Shown here: positions 44,341 to 55,014 of the stretch, one piece after another
How the letters are laid out: each line of letters starts with the position of its first letter
Numbering within the stretch: position 1 is the stretch's first letter
Assembly: GCA_014529385.2 (NCBI GenBank)
Contig: CM043971.1
Span: 28,411,709 to 28,475,708, forward strand
From: Adiantum capillus-veneris
Taxonomy: Eukaryota; Streptophyta; Polypodiopsida; Polypodiales; Pteridaceae
DNA length: 64,000 nucleotides
Reading direction: 5' to 3'
The notes under the pieces: generated by a model
Told to the model about the DNA's origin: nothing
The model's input: only the letters and a program-made list of their open reading frames with translations
Database searches by the model: none
Made by a program: the position numbers and the translations under genes

Positions 44341-44477
44341 CATACGAATACTCTTAAGTGTTTGAAAGTATATGTAGGGTGGACACCTCCTCCTTCATCT
44401 TTGCAACATCAGTCAAGGCACCACCCTTGACAAGACCCTACCACTCTTGTCTCAGCTTCCATCTTGACAATGACAAC

Positions 44478-44741
44478 TTAATTTTCTAGGGGAGATGCTT
44501 GTAATATCTGCATGTCTGCTCTAAGTCTCTCCATCTTTGCTATAATTGGACCACAAGCCGAGTACCTCCCTTCGTTGCGCAACCTCAAATCCCCCTTCTT
44601 TGCTAAGACCAATTTAGCAGAAGTAACCTTCTCCTCAGTGATATGAACCTGTTCATCAAGATCTTCAACAATTTTATGCACCCAATCTGTGTATGGGCCC
44701 CGGGATGCAATGTCACCCGCATTTGCAGGGTGATTGGACAT
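44478..44741 (-). other. Unrecognised 87-codon frame
   Basis: MSNHPANAGDIASRGPYTDW, then VHKIVEDLDEQVHITEEKV. It has a plausible composition with a helical Leu/Val pattern, but no family is recognised and there is no supporting context. Possibly a retroelement scrap. Confidence 0.2.
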
Positions 44742-44784
44742 GTTGCGTGAAAGGCCAAAGGGTGGACTGGCATAACGTTCTCAT

Positions 44785-44974
44785 CCCACCTCCCTACTTG
44801 TAGCCCTTGGCCCTTGCAAGTAGGACCCCTTAACTTATGCCTGGCCCTCGGCTCCTAGCTGCACTGAGCCATTAAGTACCTCTCCTCCCAACCTCCCTAC
44901 TTATAACCCTTGGCCCTTGAAAGTAGGACCCCTTAACTTATGCCTGGCCCTCGCCTCCTAGCCGCACTGAGCCA
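44785..44974. repeat. Tandem duplication, two units of about 100 bp
   Basis: CCTCCCTACTT-TA-CCCTTGG through CCTGGCCCTCG-CTCCTAGC and CACTGAGCCATTAA occurs twice in a row with few differences. The second copy ends at the TTAA flanking the inverted-repeat element. Confidence 0.9.
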
Positions 44975-44978
44975 TTAA

Positions 44979-46300
44979 CACTAGGTTGGTAATGGGACAC
45001 TTTTATGTCTTGTTAAGTGACCATTTTCCTTGAATTATGTCAAGAGTTTCAAAATGGATTTTGAGGTGCTATCTATCTAGAAAGTTGTCTCATGAGCTGA
45101 AAAAAACTTGACATTTTTTTGGAATATCAATTCCATCTTTAACCTTGTCCTTGCACAACATTTCACAACCTAAACTGTGTGAAAAAACGGGTCCTGTTTT
45201 TGGCTTTTTTCAACTTTTTTGCAACTATACCACTCTAGAATTCATGTTTGTGAGGTCCATAATTCTAGAGAACTATCTTTAGTGGTCCTCAACATGTCCT
45301 GATGCTTCTAGGGAGAAATAAATATTAAAGTTGTAAGTTATGACCAAATTACAAAAATTATCAAATCCTGTTTTTTAGCCAATTTTAGCTCTTCTATGAT
45401 TTTTTTGGTGGCTTTAATGATATCCAAATGTAGTTTTGATTTTCTATGTCCCATATTGTAACATAAAGCTAATATTCCTTGAGTTTTTGGGCACCTAATA
45501 CCCTATTTTGCATAGTACACAACGATGGTTGGTTTTTTCTATTATAGAAGAAAACAAAACATTATAGTATATCAAGTATAGCTTTTTCAATATTGCTAGT
45601 TTCTTGTGACAACTATATGCATTTTGTAGGTAGTAACCATATCTAGTCATAAGGATCAAATTTGGCTAGATATTCAATAGTTTCTATGGGATTCTACAAC
45701 TCATAATGTTGAACCCAGTTTTTTCTTGTTTGCTGTATTTAGCACTTCATCTTTGTCCCCAAGATTCCCCTTGGTAAGAGATGTATTATTCTTTTGACAT
45801 GCTCCATGGCTCCTTATGAACCTAAAGGACAATAGGGAACTAAGAAAACATGCATATATTATTTGTATTCAGCGTGGCTATAGAAACTTTGATGATAGGT
45901 TTGCAAAATGGTAAAAATTCAACTTTTTTGTACCTATTTCTTTTGGCAAAACAAAAAATAGTGAGTGAGAAGAAATCATATGTTCTGATCACCAACCCAT
46001 TGAAGTTAACAAGGGAATTTATCTCAAGTCCTACAAAAATCCCTAATCTTATTTTTATACAAAAAACCGTAAGAAATGACTGTTTTGATGAAAATGTACT
46101 GGTCCATCAACTTTGGAGGCTTGGTGTGACCAAAAGATGAGAAATTTTAGAAGTCTCTTATTTTTTCCATGTGTAGTAGGCCTTGAACTATAACCTCATG
46201 AAAGGATTTTACAAAATGAGTGGATCTACTATGGTTTTGGAGGTTTTTTTCAAAACCCTGAAAGGACACTTTTATGTCCTGTTAGGTTACCAACCTAGTG
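44979..46300. mobile_element. 1.3 kb terminal-inverted-repeat element flanked by TTAA
   Basis: CACTAGGTTGGTAA at 44,979-44,992 is repeated inverted as TTACCAACCTAGTG at 46,287-46,300. TTAA stands directly outside both ends (44,975-44,978 and 46,301-46,304). GGACACTTTTATGTC lies just inside each end in direct orientation. The interior is AT-rich and has no transposase frame, so it is a non-autonomous DNA element if it is one. Confidence 0.7.
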
Positions 46301-46304
46301 TTAA

Positions 46305-48070
46305 GTCCCTTTGGCCTTGGCCTGACATTGCGCCATAAGAGTCAACAACATACTCCGTTTGTTCGTGTAAGACGAATACACCATAATCGGAGAAGAACTT
46401 GTTCCCCTTGCGATCCAAGCCTATTCTCCAGGACCATAACATTCACCACAACCAATGGGGTGTATGAATGATAAGGTGTACCCACTTTTAGCAGTCTCCC
46501 TCATCAAAATTACAAAAAAAAGTCTGTTTTTCACACTATTATGTATATTTGACTTGTTTGCATGTACTTTTTAACGGCAAGATTTGGTGGCCACACAAAA
46601 TGCATAGTATTAAACACTATGGAGGGTTCCGATCTTCGATTTTTCAAACAAAAATGGAAATTTTAGTGTGCAAGAAGTACTCTGGTCGAGCGTGTCACGC
46701 CTTTTCACAACACTGTGAGCTTGATGAACAATTGTCTATATCTTTATATGGATTTCTTTGCTTAACTTGTCCTTTTGCACATGAATCATGCACTTGACAA
46801 GCAATTTAGCTTGATTTTTTGATAAATTTTTTTGGTCTCTATGTAATTATTGTTTATTTTTCTCTGTTAGAATCATTGTTTAGAAAATCCTTAATGTTTT
46901 ACACGAGATCTCTAATGATGTATAGACTACTTTCCAAGATCCAACGGTCATAGATTACGACCCGTAGAATGTGACAATGTAAAAAAGTAGAATCTTTAAC
47001 GGCCCTTTTTAAAAAAAAGATCTAGCTCAGAAAACAACAAAGACTGCTGAGAGGATCTTGAGGGAGGTTTTTTTTTAATATAATAAATAATGTATATTTC
47101 CATTTAATTTGATTTTCATGTATCTTATGGATTTCAACATAAAGTACTCATGGAAAAAATTTGAGTCAATTTGAGTTAGAGAAAGATACTTTTCTACTGT
47201 TTTAGTTTTTTTCACTTCCACAATTAACTTAAGGTGTGGCTCCTTATTAGGTTTGGTGAAGTGTCAAGCTTAGAAATTTTGACACTTGTTTAGATTCAAT
47301 GCCTTGGTCTTTTCTCCCAATCCTACTTGTCTATTCTATGTCATACATGCCACATCACCAAAAGTCCATGTCTTCACCCCATGTCACCTTCCACATCACC
47401 ATAGTCAAAAGTTTGACCTTAGACTTGGCGTGCCATATCATCCTAAATGCCACCTCATCCACCACCCTCAACTTCCACCTTGCACATCACTTCACATTAG
47501 ATGCCATGTCATCCACCACCTCACGTGCTACTTATTCGAGGTGCTTGTACGTCTTGCCACGTCACCCGCCACCTCACAATCCACTAAGCATGACACATCA
47601 TCGACCTTTTTTTCACCTAAACATTCCATGGCATCATTTTTGCATGTCACATAATGACATGGCAGTTGAGGAGGATCTCGATCGCCACGTCATATTGCCA
47701 CATAGACGGCCATGTCATCCATGGATGGCCACCTCAATAGTCACTTCATTTATTTCTAATTTTAATATTTTTTTACAAATGATTAAAATATATAGATTAT
47801 ATAGCATAATTATTAAAGTGCCACCCAAAGTAAATTATTTTATATTATTTTATATTTTGTTATTTTATATTAATATGATTATTATTAAATTTTCATTTAT
47901 TTAAATTATTATTGGAAGAGAACTTAAGCATTATTAATTTTTTCTGAAAAAATTCACTTAACATAAGTCATCTAACTTAAAAGATAATTATATTTTTATA
48001 TAAACTATCTTTCTAAAATGTGATTGGTGTAATCTTATCAAGATTTACACCTTTTTAGATTACATTAGGG
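46305..48070. other. AT-rich stretch without genes; CCAC-TCA-rich block
   Basis: No gene recognised. At about 47,330-47,740 the motif CCACCTCA/GCCATGTCATCC recurs irregularly, which produces long His/Thr/Pro frames that I do not regard as genes. Confidence 0.6.
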
Positions 48071-48076
48071 AGACAA

Positions 48077-48086
48077 TGTATATAAA
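48077..48086 (+). promoter_or_regulatory. Candidate TATA box
   Basis: TGTATATAAACCCC about 140 bp before the first ATG (48,216) of the transposase-like gene. A reasonable pol II TATA element by position; no further support. Confidence 0.35.
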
Positions 48087-48215
48087 CCCCCTTTTTTTTA
48101 GAGCACTTCATTTGAGAGTTTGAACTTGAGAGTTTGAACGTGAGTGAGTTTTGGAGCATTTATGCTCCTTTGATTCAATCACTAACTATTTTAACACTCA
48201 TTTTCCTAAATAAGC

Positions 48216-49212
48216 ATGTGTTCACAATCACAAAGGTCTCGAAAGCAAGATAGACAACTCAAAGACCCGTCCACAAAGTTCGAGATGCGGAGGCAATTGC
48301 TCATGCGGAAGAAAATCGACGGAAAGCTCAAGAAGGCAAGCAACACTCTAGAGCAAGATTACGTGTAGATGTGCCGCAAGAGCCCACTATAGACCCTACG
48401 ATCGAGGATTCTGGGTGTGTTCGTATGCATGCATCACCGTATGAGGGTGATAATTCTTCTCTCCCTCTATTGCCTAGATTTTTGCCTTCTTTCCCTTCCT
48501 CGTTCCCTGTACCATTTTCCTCAACATCTATAGTCTCGCTAGGAGAGGCGTCACCCGTTGGCGAGCTCACACCCCCCACAGTGGGAGCCTTTGGTGAGTC
48601 TCACATGGTATCGCCAGCCTTGGAGCATTTCGGCAATCCATCAATGCAGCACAATCGCCTCATTTCTTCGAGTGGATCTCCCTCGCTTGGTCTTGGAGAA
48701 CCCTCTGGAGTTGGCATGGAGGCATGTGTGGACCCTACACTAACTTCAGAGCGCCTGGTCCTTTGGTGATAGTACGCTCCTTTAGCACGTCTGGAACCAG
48801 ATATCATGCAGGCATCTTTGTGACGACCTACTTAAGCGACATCGATCTTCCCTCACGCACTCAGGTGCTTGAGCATTTGTTACGACACCCTTGTGTCGTT
48901 GAGGCCTGCACAACTATTGAGATCCGTAGCCCAAGGACCCATAGGGCTACGGAGGCGGTTGTAGATAGTGTCATACGCTCTTACATTGCATTGTCTTGGC
49001 GGGGATCGAGGGATGCACTTGCACCTTGTCGCACACTCACTGCAACGGTGGCAGCTACATCTATCATAGGTATTTCTCGGGCCACTTCTCGCGTGTTGTG
49101 CATTCGTCGGCCCACCTTGTGTGCCGGACGCCTTAAGAGACAACGACTTGATTTGGGGCATAGAGAGGCGCTTTGGGCAAGCAGTGGGCTTCGTGATGCT
49201 CATGCATTATAG
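48216..49212 (+). pseudogene. Transposase-like gene, N-terminal region
   Basis: Reading starts MCSQSQRSRKQDRQLKDPST, changes frame (AIAHAEENRRKAQEGKQHSR), runs through a low-complexity Pro/Ser stretch open at 48,371-48,769, then in another frame (48,724-49,212) a globular part with RIHRPRTHRATEAVV-like sequence (IEIRSPRTHRATEAVVDSVI). At least two frameshifts. I link it to the following piece because the segments are contiguous, on one strand, and both look globular. Confidence 0.45.
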
Positions 49213-49220
49213 ATTCACGC

Positions 49221-49829
49221 ATGAGGGAGCTCATAGGACAGTTTTGGGTTGAAATTGCCGCGACTTCAAAAAGGCAATTCGACATAGGATTGGTTGCAAA
49301 ACACATAGAGTATGGTGCTATGATTCTAGAGATTACACAGAGTCATCTCTTTCATGCATTCCAGGATGCCCACACCGAGATTAGCATTGGTCAACGCTCC
49401 TTCGAGACCTGCAAGCCTTGGTACGTGCAACCCCATATACACTTTCAGATTATGTATGATGTGTTCCGCGCTCTTTCAGGGCATGCTGGAGAGGTCCCAA
49501 CGGGGCCACAAGACTTCATCCACTCTTTGTTGTGTGAGCATGTAGATGGGGCCTCCTATTATCACATGTTGTGTGTGGAGGGCAAGTGTACTCAATGTGG
49601 GGATCTTGCACGACTTACACCTGCCCTAGACGACGGTGATGCGGGTGTAACAGTTATATGGCACACTGTGTATCCATATGTGTAGCATGTGCATTGCACA
49701 AAGTGGCAAGATCGTCAATTTTGTGCTTGCCTTGCAGCCTTGCTCATTGGCATTGTGGTCTCTGTCGTGGATTTTGCAGAGAGAACTACACCTTTGAGAT
49801 CCAGTCCGAATATTACTTCTCTGAGTAGG
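49221..49829 (+). pseudogene. Transposase-like gene, central region
   Basis: 154 codons open, then a frameshift. Blocks: HLFHAFQDAHTEISIGQRSF, ETCKPWYVQP, CVEGKCTQCGDL (paired Cys), then VVSVVDFAE and after a one-base shift ENYTFEIQSEYYFSE. IGQRSFE--KPWYV and the VVDFAENY block resemble transposase-like proteins I recall from several eukaryotes, where the Asp begins an acidic triad. Ends at TAG before an apparent intron, where CAG would restore SEQ. No family name can be assigned from memory. Confidence 0.5.
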
Positions 49830-49935
49830 TAGAAATGATAATAGTTTGATAACTTTACATTTGCTTTGCATTTTTAGCCACATAATGTAATTGCATTGTT
49901 TCATTTACTCTAACCTTTTATAAATTCTCTTGAAG
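49830..49935 (+). other. Apparent intron in the transposase-like gene
   Basis: GTAGAAATG...CTCTTGAAG, AT-rich, about 106 bp. Removing it joins YYFSE(TAG) to VAILVHISYHHAEVAANGVE in one frame. Confidence 0.45.
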
Positions 49936-50085
49936 GTGGCAATCCTTGTCCATATATCTTATCATCATGCAGAGGTAGCAGCTAATGGAGTGGAGAGCTC
50001 TAAGGACTCACAAATGATCATACACGAGTACCATTTCTATATCAGTGTGATGATCACTTCCACAATGCACAATCTGTGCAACATT
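49936..50085 (+). pseudogene. Transposase-like gene, exon with EYHFYIS-DD block
   Basis: VAILVHISYHHAEVAANGVE, SSKDSQMIIHEYHFYIS, then after a one-base shift DDHFHNAQSVQHCF. Reading stops soon after, where the continuation (IWSDG...) is found only at 53.75 kb. Confidence 0.5.
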
Positions 50086-50538
50086 GTTTCCAGTAGCATG
50101 ATCTTTGCTACAGCCGGAGGCATGGAGTTCCCTGCAAAATACTCGAAATAGCATACTACAAACCATAAAACAGACTAATCGACATACCTGGCAACCACAT
50201 AGACGCATAATCGCGAGATACACGAACAAAGAGAGACAGAGAGCGGGAGAGAGCGAAAGAACACGTGCAGACGCACCTCCTAGAGCGGAGTGCTACGCGA
50301 GCACGGTTGAGAGAGGAGGGAGGAGAGAAGAGAAGAAGACACAAGCACTAGGTGCAATCTCCCCCCGTGCAAGAGTGACCATTTCCCTCTTGCACGTATT
50401 TCATTTATAGATTTCTTGAATGGTCAAATTGAGTACAAACTGGCCGGCCGGTCATAAATGGCCAAAGCTCATAAAAGAGCACTTGAATAATAAAATGTAC
50501 ATGATATACATATCCATTCTCATAGGCCAAGTTGGGTC

Positions 50539-50592
50539 TGGTCTTTTCCACCTGTCAGCTGCAATAAATAATAAAATATCAATTCTATAACA
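50539..50592. repeat. 54-bp direct repeat, left copy
   Basis: TGGTCTTTTCCACCTGTCAG through AAATATCAATTCTATAACA, identical to 53,659-53,712. The pair brackets 3.1 kb. Confidence 0.95.
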
Positions 50593-51015
50593 TACCTCTC
50601 CGTTGGAAAGCAACTGTCCTTAGTTGCAAAGATTAAAATCTGTAAACCATACTTGTCAAAAATAGTGATTAGTATTGTGTAAAAAAAACACATGAAAAAT
50701 TTATGAAACGAAACAACATTGCTTATGCCTGTCATCATCCACATACTACCGATTCTAGTGTCCCATACCACTAGAATAAGTAGTATATGTCATACCCTGA
50801 TGAATCAGGATATCATTGGTCACACTCATTATCAATCTCATAATGTCAAGTCTCATCACATAAACACTTCCATAATAATCACCAGATAGCAAATTCCAAT
50901 CCAATTCCAATTCCACAATATAAGTCCAAATCCAAATCACTTTCATTATGTACCCGGGTAACAAAATCATACCAGTTACAGTGGTGGCCAGCCACTGCAG
51001 CATGATTTTGTAATC

Positions 51016-51215
51016 GGTGTTGCCTAAATCGGCGAATCTACACCAATAAGATGTGCTGCCTAAATTGGAGAATCTGCACTAATGCTGCCTAAATCGGCGA
51101 ATCTGCATTTGGTATAAAAATCATGAATCTGCAATTTATCAATGTGCTGCCTAAATCGGCGGATCTGCACCAAGATGAGCATCTACACACTGCCTAGATC
51201 GGCGAATCTGTGTGT
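51016..51215. repeat. Five degenerate copies of CTGCCTAAATCGGCGAATCT
   Basis: Copies begin near 51,020, 51,057, 51,083, 51,143 and 51,189, separated by 15-45 bp of other sequence. The core is well kept (CCTAAATCGGCGAATCT, with single changes). Confidence 0.85.
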
Positions 51216-52504
51216 GTGTGACCAATGGACTAGGCAAGACATAAAGGAAAAAAAATATTTACTATGTTGTTGACAACACAATGCAGTATATCAAAGCACT
51301 TACAAATTGTTGTGCGCTATCTCAGAGTAATGTAGCTCACATGAGTAGTTGCAGAGCTTACTGACAAAGCATCTCAACAAAATCATGTTACAAAAATTCA
51401 TTTGAATTCAATTAGAGGGCATAATCTTCGCAGTGTTTGAGTATGTAGTAGGATCCAGAGTGGCTACTTAATTTTGCGTGTCGAGGGAGTTGTGTTGTCT
51501 CTTGGAATGGTATCAGTAAACATAACTAGGAGCTTGGCACAATCTTGTATAACAGAGTTAGTATAATCAAGTAGGAGATAGTCAGGTTTAGGTGAGGATA
51601 GATAACAGAGTAGGGGGTATCATAAAACTTGATGAAATACAGTGAGATGATTAGTACGAAAGCCGTAGAAATGAATTTACAAAATAAAATTAATTAAAAG
51701 ATGACTTATCTGACGTCCTTGCATTATGGTTTGCATCGGTTTTTGTGAATCCTTAAATGAGTTAGAGAAATGTAACAAAAACAAGTGAAGATTATGATAA
51801 AAATCATTTGATTAAAGTCAAGCAAGACAAATAATTTTAATTTCCTATAAATTACGATAAACCGAATAAAGGTATGGGGTTTGAACAATGCTATTGTACA
51901 TTAAATAATGAGCCATTCGAAGAGGAGATAAACCCATAAAATCTTCACAATTTGGTAAGTCCTACAAATTTCAAGTCCCTAACGAAGAATGCAGGACATT
52001 TGACAACCGCGGTCGATAGAAGGAATCGCAAAAAGAACATGCAATATAGCCATGTCACAATTAGATGAAGTTGCGAAAAGGGGTCACCAAGCAAGCGGGC
52101 AGTAGTAGCATGAGCATGAATTGCAATTTAAGTTAAATACTGTGCTACATACCCAAAATCATGCAAGTCTTGCCATAAATATCTAAAGATTGGAGTAAAA
52201 TTAAATTTCTGTAAATAGTGTGATAGAATCCACTGAGGATATTAGAGTTATATAAACCTAAGTCTTATTATCACTCTATGAAGCTTGATTGTGGTCGTCT
52301 CCAACATATCATTTCGTAGTTGTGTTCCAAATAATTTCTGCCTTAATTAGTGTTGTTACCCACCGCAAATTTGTACCATTCATCAATATCTAGTCACATT
52401 GTAATCGCCGATGGGGCATATCGTCAATGTAATTCTGAGGGGGGGGGGGGGGGGGGGCTCTTTTGTAGAGGTGTCAGATGCAGCGGACGAGGGGGAAAGA
52501 GCGA

Positions 52505-52645
52505 GAAATGAAATGAAATAGAATGTTACATTAAATGCCTTCAAAGGCCAAAATTATATTGTGACTCAAATTTGATGCAATCAGTGTGAATCTAATCCAG
52601 TGTGATCTGTGTACTAAAAATAAGATGAGGTAAAATGAAAGACTA
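52505..52645 (-). mobile_element. LINE/SINE 3' tail, diverged
   Basis: On the minus strand: TTTAGTACACAGATCACACT, TTTTGGCCTTTGAAGGCATT, CATTCTATTTCATTTCATTT. Same order as the family tail; the hairpin 5' arm is lost. A G18 run lies nearby at 52,440-52,457. Confidence 0.8.
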
Positions 52646-52799
52646 AAATTAAAACCCTAAAAAAACATGATACTAAAATCGTCATCATCATTGTTGATGA
52701 GTGAGGATACATGGCATCGGGCGTTGTGCGAGAAAGTAGTGCATTGCTCGCTGAAGAACGTCAACAATGGGCGCCTCTGTAAGCAACGATACTGGGAGG

Positions 52800-52945
52800 G
52801 GAAAGAGGGAAAGTGAAATAAAATAAAAGGTTATATTACTCATCGTCAAAAGGCCTATGAGACCATGCTGATGCAATCTTTATGGATTGAATACCATGTC
52901 TGGGTACAAAATTGTAATCAAATAAAGTGAAAAACTAAAAGTCTC
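52800..52945 (-). mobile_element. LINE/SINE 3' tail, hairpin deleted
   Basis: Minus strand: TTTGTACCCAGACATGGTAT, GGTCTCATAGGCCTTTTGAC, then ATAACCTTTTATTTTATTTC. The 11-base hairpin segment is missing, as in the tail at 43.5 kb. Confidence 0.82.
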
Positions 52946-53037
52946 AGGGCATTAGACTAAGTTCGAAAGAGCTTTGTCAATGTCCGTCTCTGTAAGTAGT
53001 CGGGGGGACTCCAGTGTTGTGTGGGTGTCGGATGTAG

Positions 53038-53039
<2 letters not shown>

Positions 53040-53124
<85 letters not shown>

Positions 53125-53215
53125 GGGGGGGGTGGGGGTTCCAATGGCGTACAATCTTATTATGCCACTCTTATGAATTGAATACAATGTGTGGGTGTTA
53201 AACTGAAATGTATAG
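53040..53215 (-). mobile_element. Partial LINE/SINE tail with (GA)n and poly(G)
   Basis: Minus strand retains AACACCCACACATTGTATTC and AATTCATAAGAGTGGCATAA, weakly similar to the other tails, followed by a C18 run and (TC)37. Degenerate; the assignment rests mainly on position and the terminal repeat. Confidence 0.5.
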
Positions 53216-53532
53216 AGCAAAGCTAAAACAAATAAAAAAGTTGAACTATTAGAGTAAAATAATCATCATCGTCGTCATGCCGAGGTTGCCCGGCAGCGGC
53301 CGTTGTCTGCCAAGGTAATGCAACCATCCCTTTGTTAATTTGTTTTGTCCCGGACACCGCGCAAAGACGCCATGCAAGGTACTACCGCTAGCATGGGTAG
53401 TGAGGAGAGACGGTGGGCGGGGAGGCTTCATGTCTGCTGAGGGGTGTGGTTACTACTCCTCGCCTTATATTATTGACGCCTAGATGATAGCTCCCAAGCC
53501 TAAGTTCATATGCGCCTCTGCAAGTGGTCTCA

Positions 53533-53700
53533 TCCATGCCAAAAAAATAAAAAAGGAAAAGAAAAATCTTTCTGTGCAAACCTTTGGCCAAACCATTCAA
53601 CCTCGTGTACTGTGGAAAAATCACCATGCCCAATTGAATGCTTGATTGTGAACTGAAGTGGTCTTTTCCACCTGTCAGCTGCAATAAATAATAAAATATC
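53533..53700 (-). pseudogene. Protein-kinase N-lobe fragment
   Basis: Minus-strand frame: WKRPLQFTIKHSIGHGDFST, then VHEVEWFGQRFAQKDF. It fits the kinase pattern I-G-x-G-x-F-x-x-V (glycine loop, second Gly altered) followed by A-x-K (ATP-binding Lys). Only about 40 residues; the rest of a kinase is not nearby. Confidence 0.4.
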
Positions 53701-53712
53701 AATTCTATAACA
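53659..53712. repeat. 54-bp direct repeat, right copy
   Basis: Identical to 50,539-50,592. It overlaps the start of the kinase-like fragment. Confidence 0.95.
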
Positions 53713-53734
53713 ATCTTTTCCTTTCGTAGCACCA

Positions 53735-54566
53735 CATCTCATTCTCATGTCGCTATATTTGGTCAGATGGTGTGGTGCACAATTTAAAAGCGCATGTCAG
53801 TTCTTTTGGTTGTACAGATGGCACCATAGTAGCTGCATACCTTGCATTTGGAGCTTCTTTGAGTCAGGGCATGGAAAGGGAGAGCACGATGGTGCAGGTG
53901 CTTGTGTAAAAAGCGCTCTTCGAATATATCAGCTTCGACGCGACAGTGACCAATTTAGAGATGCCAGACAGGTTGTGGAGTGGTACTCACATCACATGGC
54001 ACATGACTCATCTTCAGGAAGTGGATGCTCAGTGAGGAGGTTCTTTTGGTGTGTGGATAGTCTGGCAGGATATTGATCTCACCAGCTGGGATTGTGACAT
54101 TGGAGCAGGGATGCACCAATTACACAACATTGGAAGCCCCGCAGCCAACGATCCCACCATCTTTACTAGGCACCACTCATGCTTCTACGATGCTTGCGTA
54201 CATGGTGAGTGGGAAGATTGCACCATGATAGAGTGGGATGACATGTGGAAACTACAACCTCTTTCACCATCACAGGGTATGATCACATCGAGTAGCTCCA
54301 TTGATAGCCACACAACTCAATTCTCATAGGATGCTAATAGTCTCACATATTACTTGGCAGATGGAGATGATTTTGCAGTTATTGCTAAGGAGAGGAATAC
54401 AGAGGGAGTTGACTACTATATTCTTAGGTGCAACAAGGAAAAGTATGTGCTTCAGGAATCCATCGTGGATGATTATGGTGAGACATATGATGGTCACAAT
54501 ATAGTTGTTTCAGGACACTATTTCCAACATGTCCATGGACGTTGGCATTACATCCATTTTGTATAG
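53735..54566 (+). pseudogene. Transposase-like gene, C-terminal region
   Basis: Reads RYIWSDG in one frame, then after a one-base shift CGAQFKSACQFFWLYRWHHS, FFESGHGKGEHDGAGACVKS and ALRIYQLRRDSDQFRDARQV. SDGC-AQFK and SGHGKGEHDGAGA-VK are strong blocks of the transposase-like family suspected at 49-50 kb. They could hold the second Asp and the final acidic residue of a DDE-type site (inference). Later frames give RHHSCFYDACVHGEWEDCTM and, open at 54,354-54,566, EGVDYYILRCNKEKYVLQES then VDDYGETYDGHNIVVSGHYF, possibly a BAH/chromatin-reader-like end. Broken by at least three frameshifts. Confidence 0.5.
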
Positions 54567-55014
54567 TGTAAGTGGACAAAGTTGGACATACACTCCTTGC
54601 TGTGAAGCTAAGACTAGAGAGGACTGCCAACAAGAAGAAAGGGAGCACCCCTTGCTGGCGTTTGGGTTTGGATGAGCGCGAGAGCATCGTGGAGACAGTC
54701 TATAGTAGCAGAGCAAGAGTTGCAGACCTTGCGGATGAAACTGGCACTACTTCTGGAGATGATAGTTGTGATGACGAGTGCTAGTGATGACCCCTTCATG
54801 CTATTTATCATTCCACCTTTTTTCCCTTTTGGTCATTTCTATTCTTATATACTCTAGTTCATTGATCTTCTATATTATGGTGTTGTACTTTCCCTCATTC
54901 ATTTGATGTTCATTCCTGAAATTACCATTCATATGTTGTTGTTTAGGTTTAGCATTGATCTAATTTTATTAAAGGGTCATGTTCTTACGTTGCCGTCTTA
55001 ACTGTCATTAGGGA
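54567..55014. other. Unassigned stretch
   Basis: A 70-codon frame at 54,572-54,784 (TLLAVKLRLERTANKKKGST) may be the end of the transposase-like gene. Otherwise nothing recognised. Confidence 0.4.

Larger units (their letters stand above)
50086..53734. other. 3.6 kb stretch separating two parts of the transposase-like gene
   Basis: Holds no intact gene. It includes purine-rich DNA (50,230-50,345), the 54-bp duplicated segment, a short tandem repeat (51.0-51.2 kb), AT-rich DNA (51.2-52.4 kb), a G18 run at 52,440, three LINE tails and a kinase-like scrap. Confidence 0.6.

Noticed and set aside
44979-46300. Calling the inverted-repeat element a CACTA transposon from its CACTA ends
   Set aside because: The flanks are TTAA on both sides and not a 3-bp direct duplication, and there is no transposase; left unclassified.
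47286-47904. His/Thr/Pro-rich frames as genes
   Set aside because: They arise from a recurring CCACCTCA/ATGTCATC motif and have no recognisable domain.
50156-50410. A possible solo LTR or promoter in the purine-rich stretch
   Set aside because: There is a TATAAA-like box on the minus strand, but no matching LTR copy, terminal TG/CA pair or target duplication could be shown.
51016-51215. CRISPR-like spaced repeats
   Set aside because: The DNA is eukaryotic, repeats are degenerate, spacers vary widely in length and no cas gene is present.
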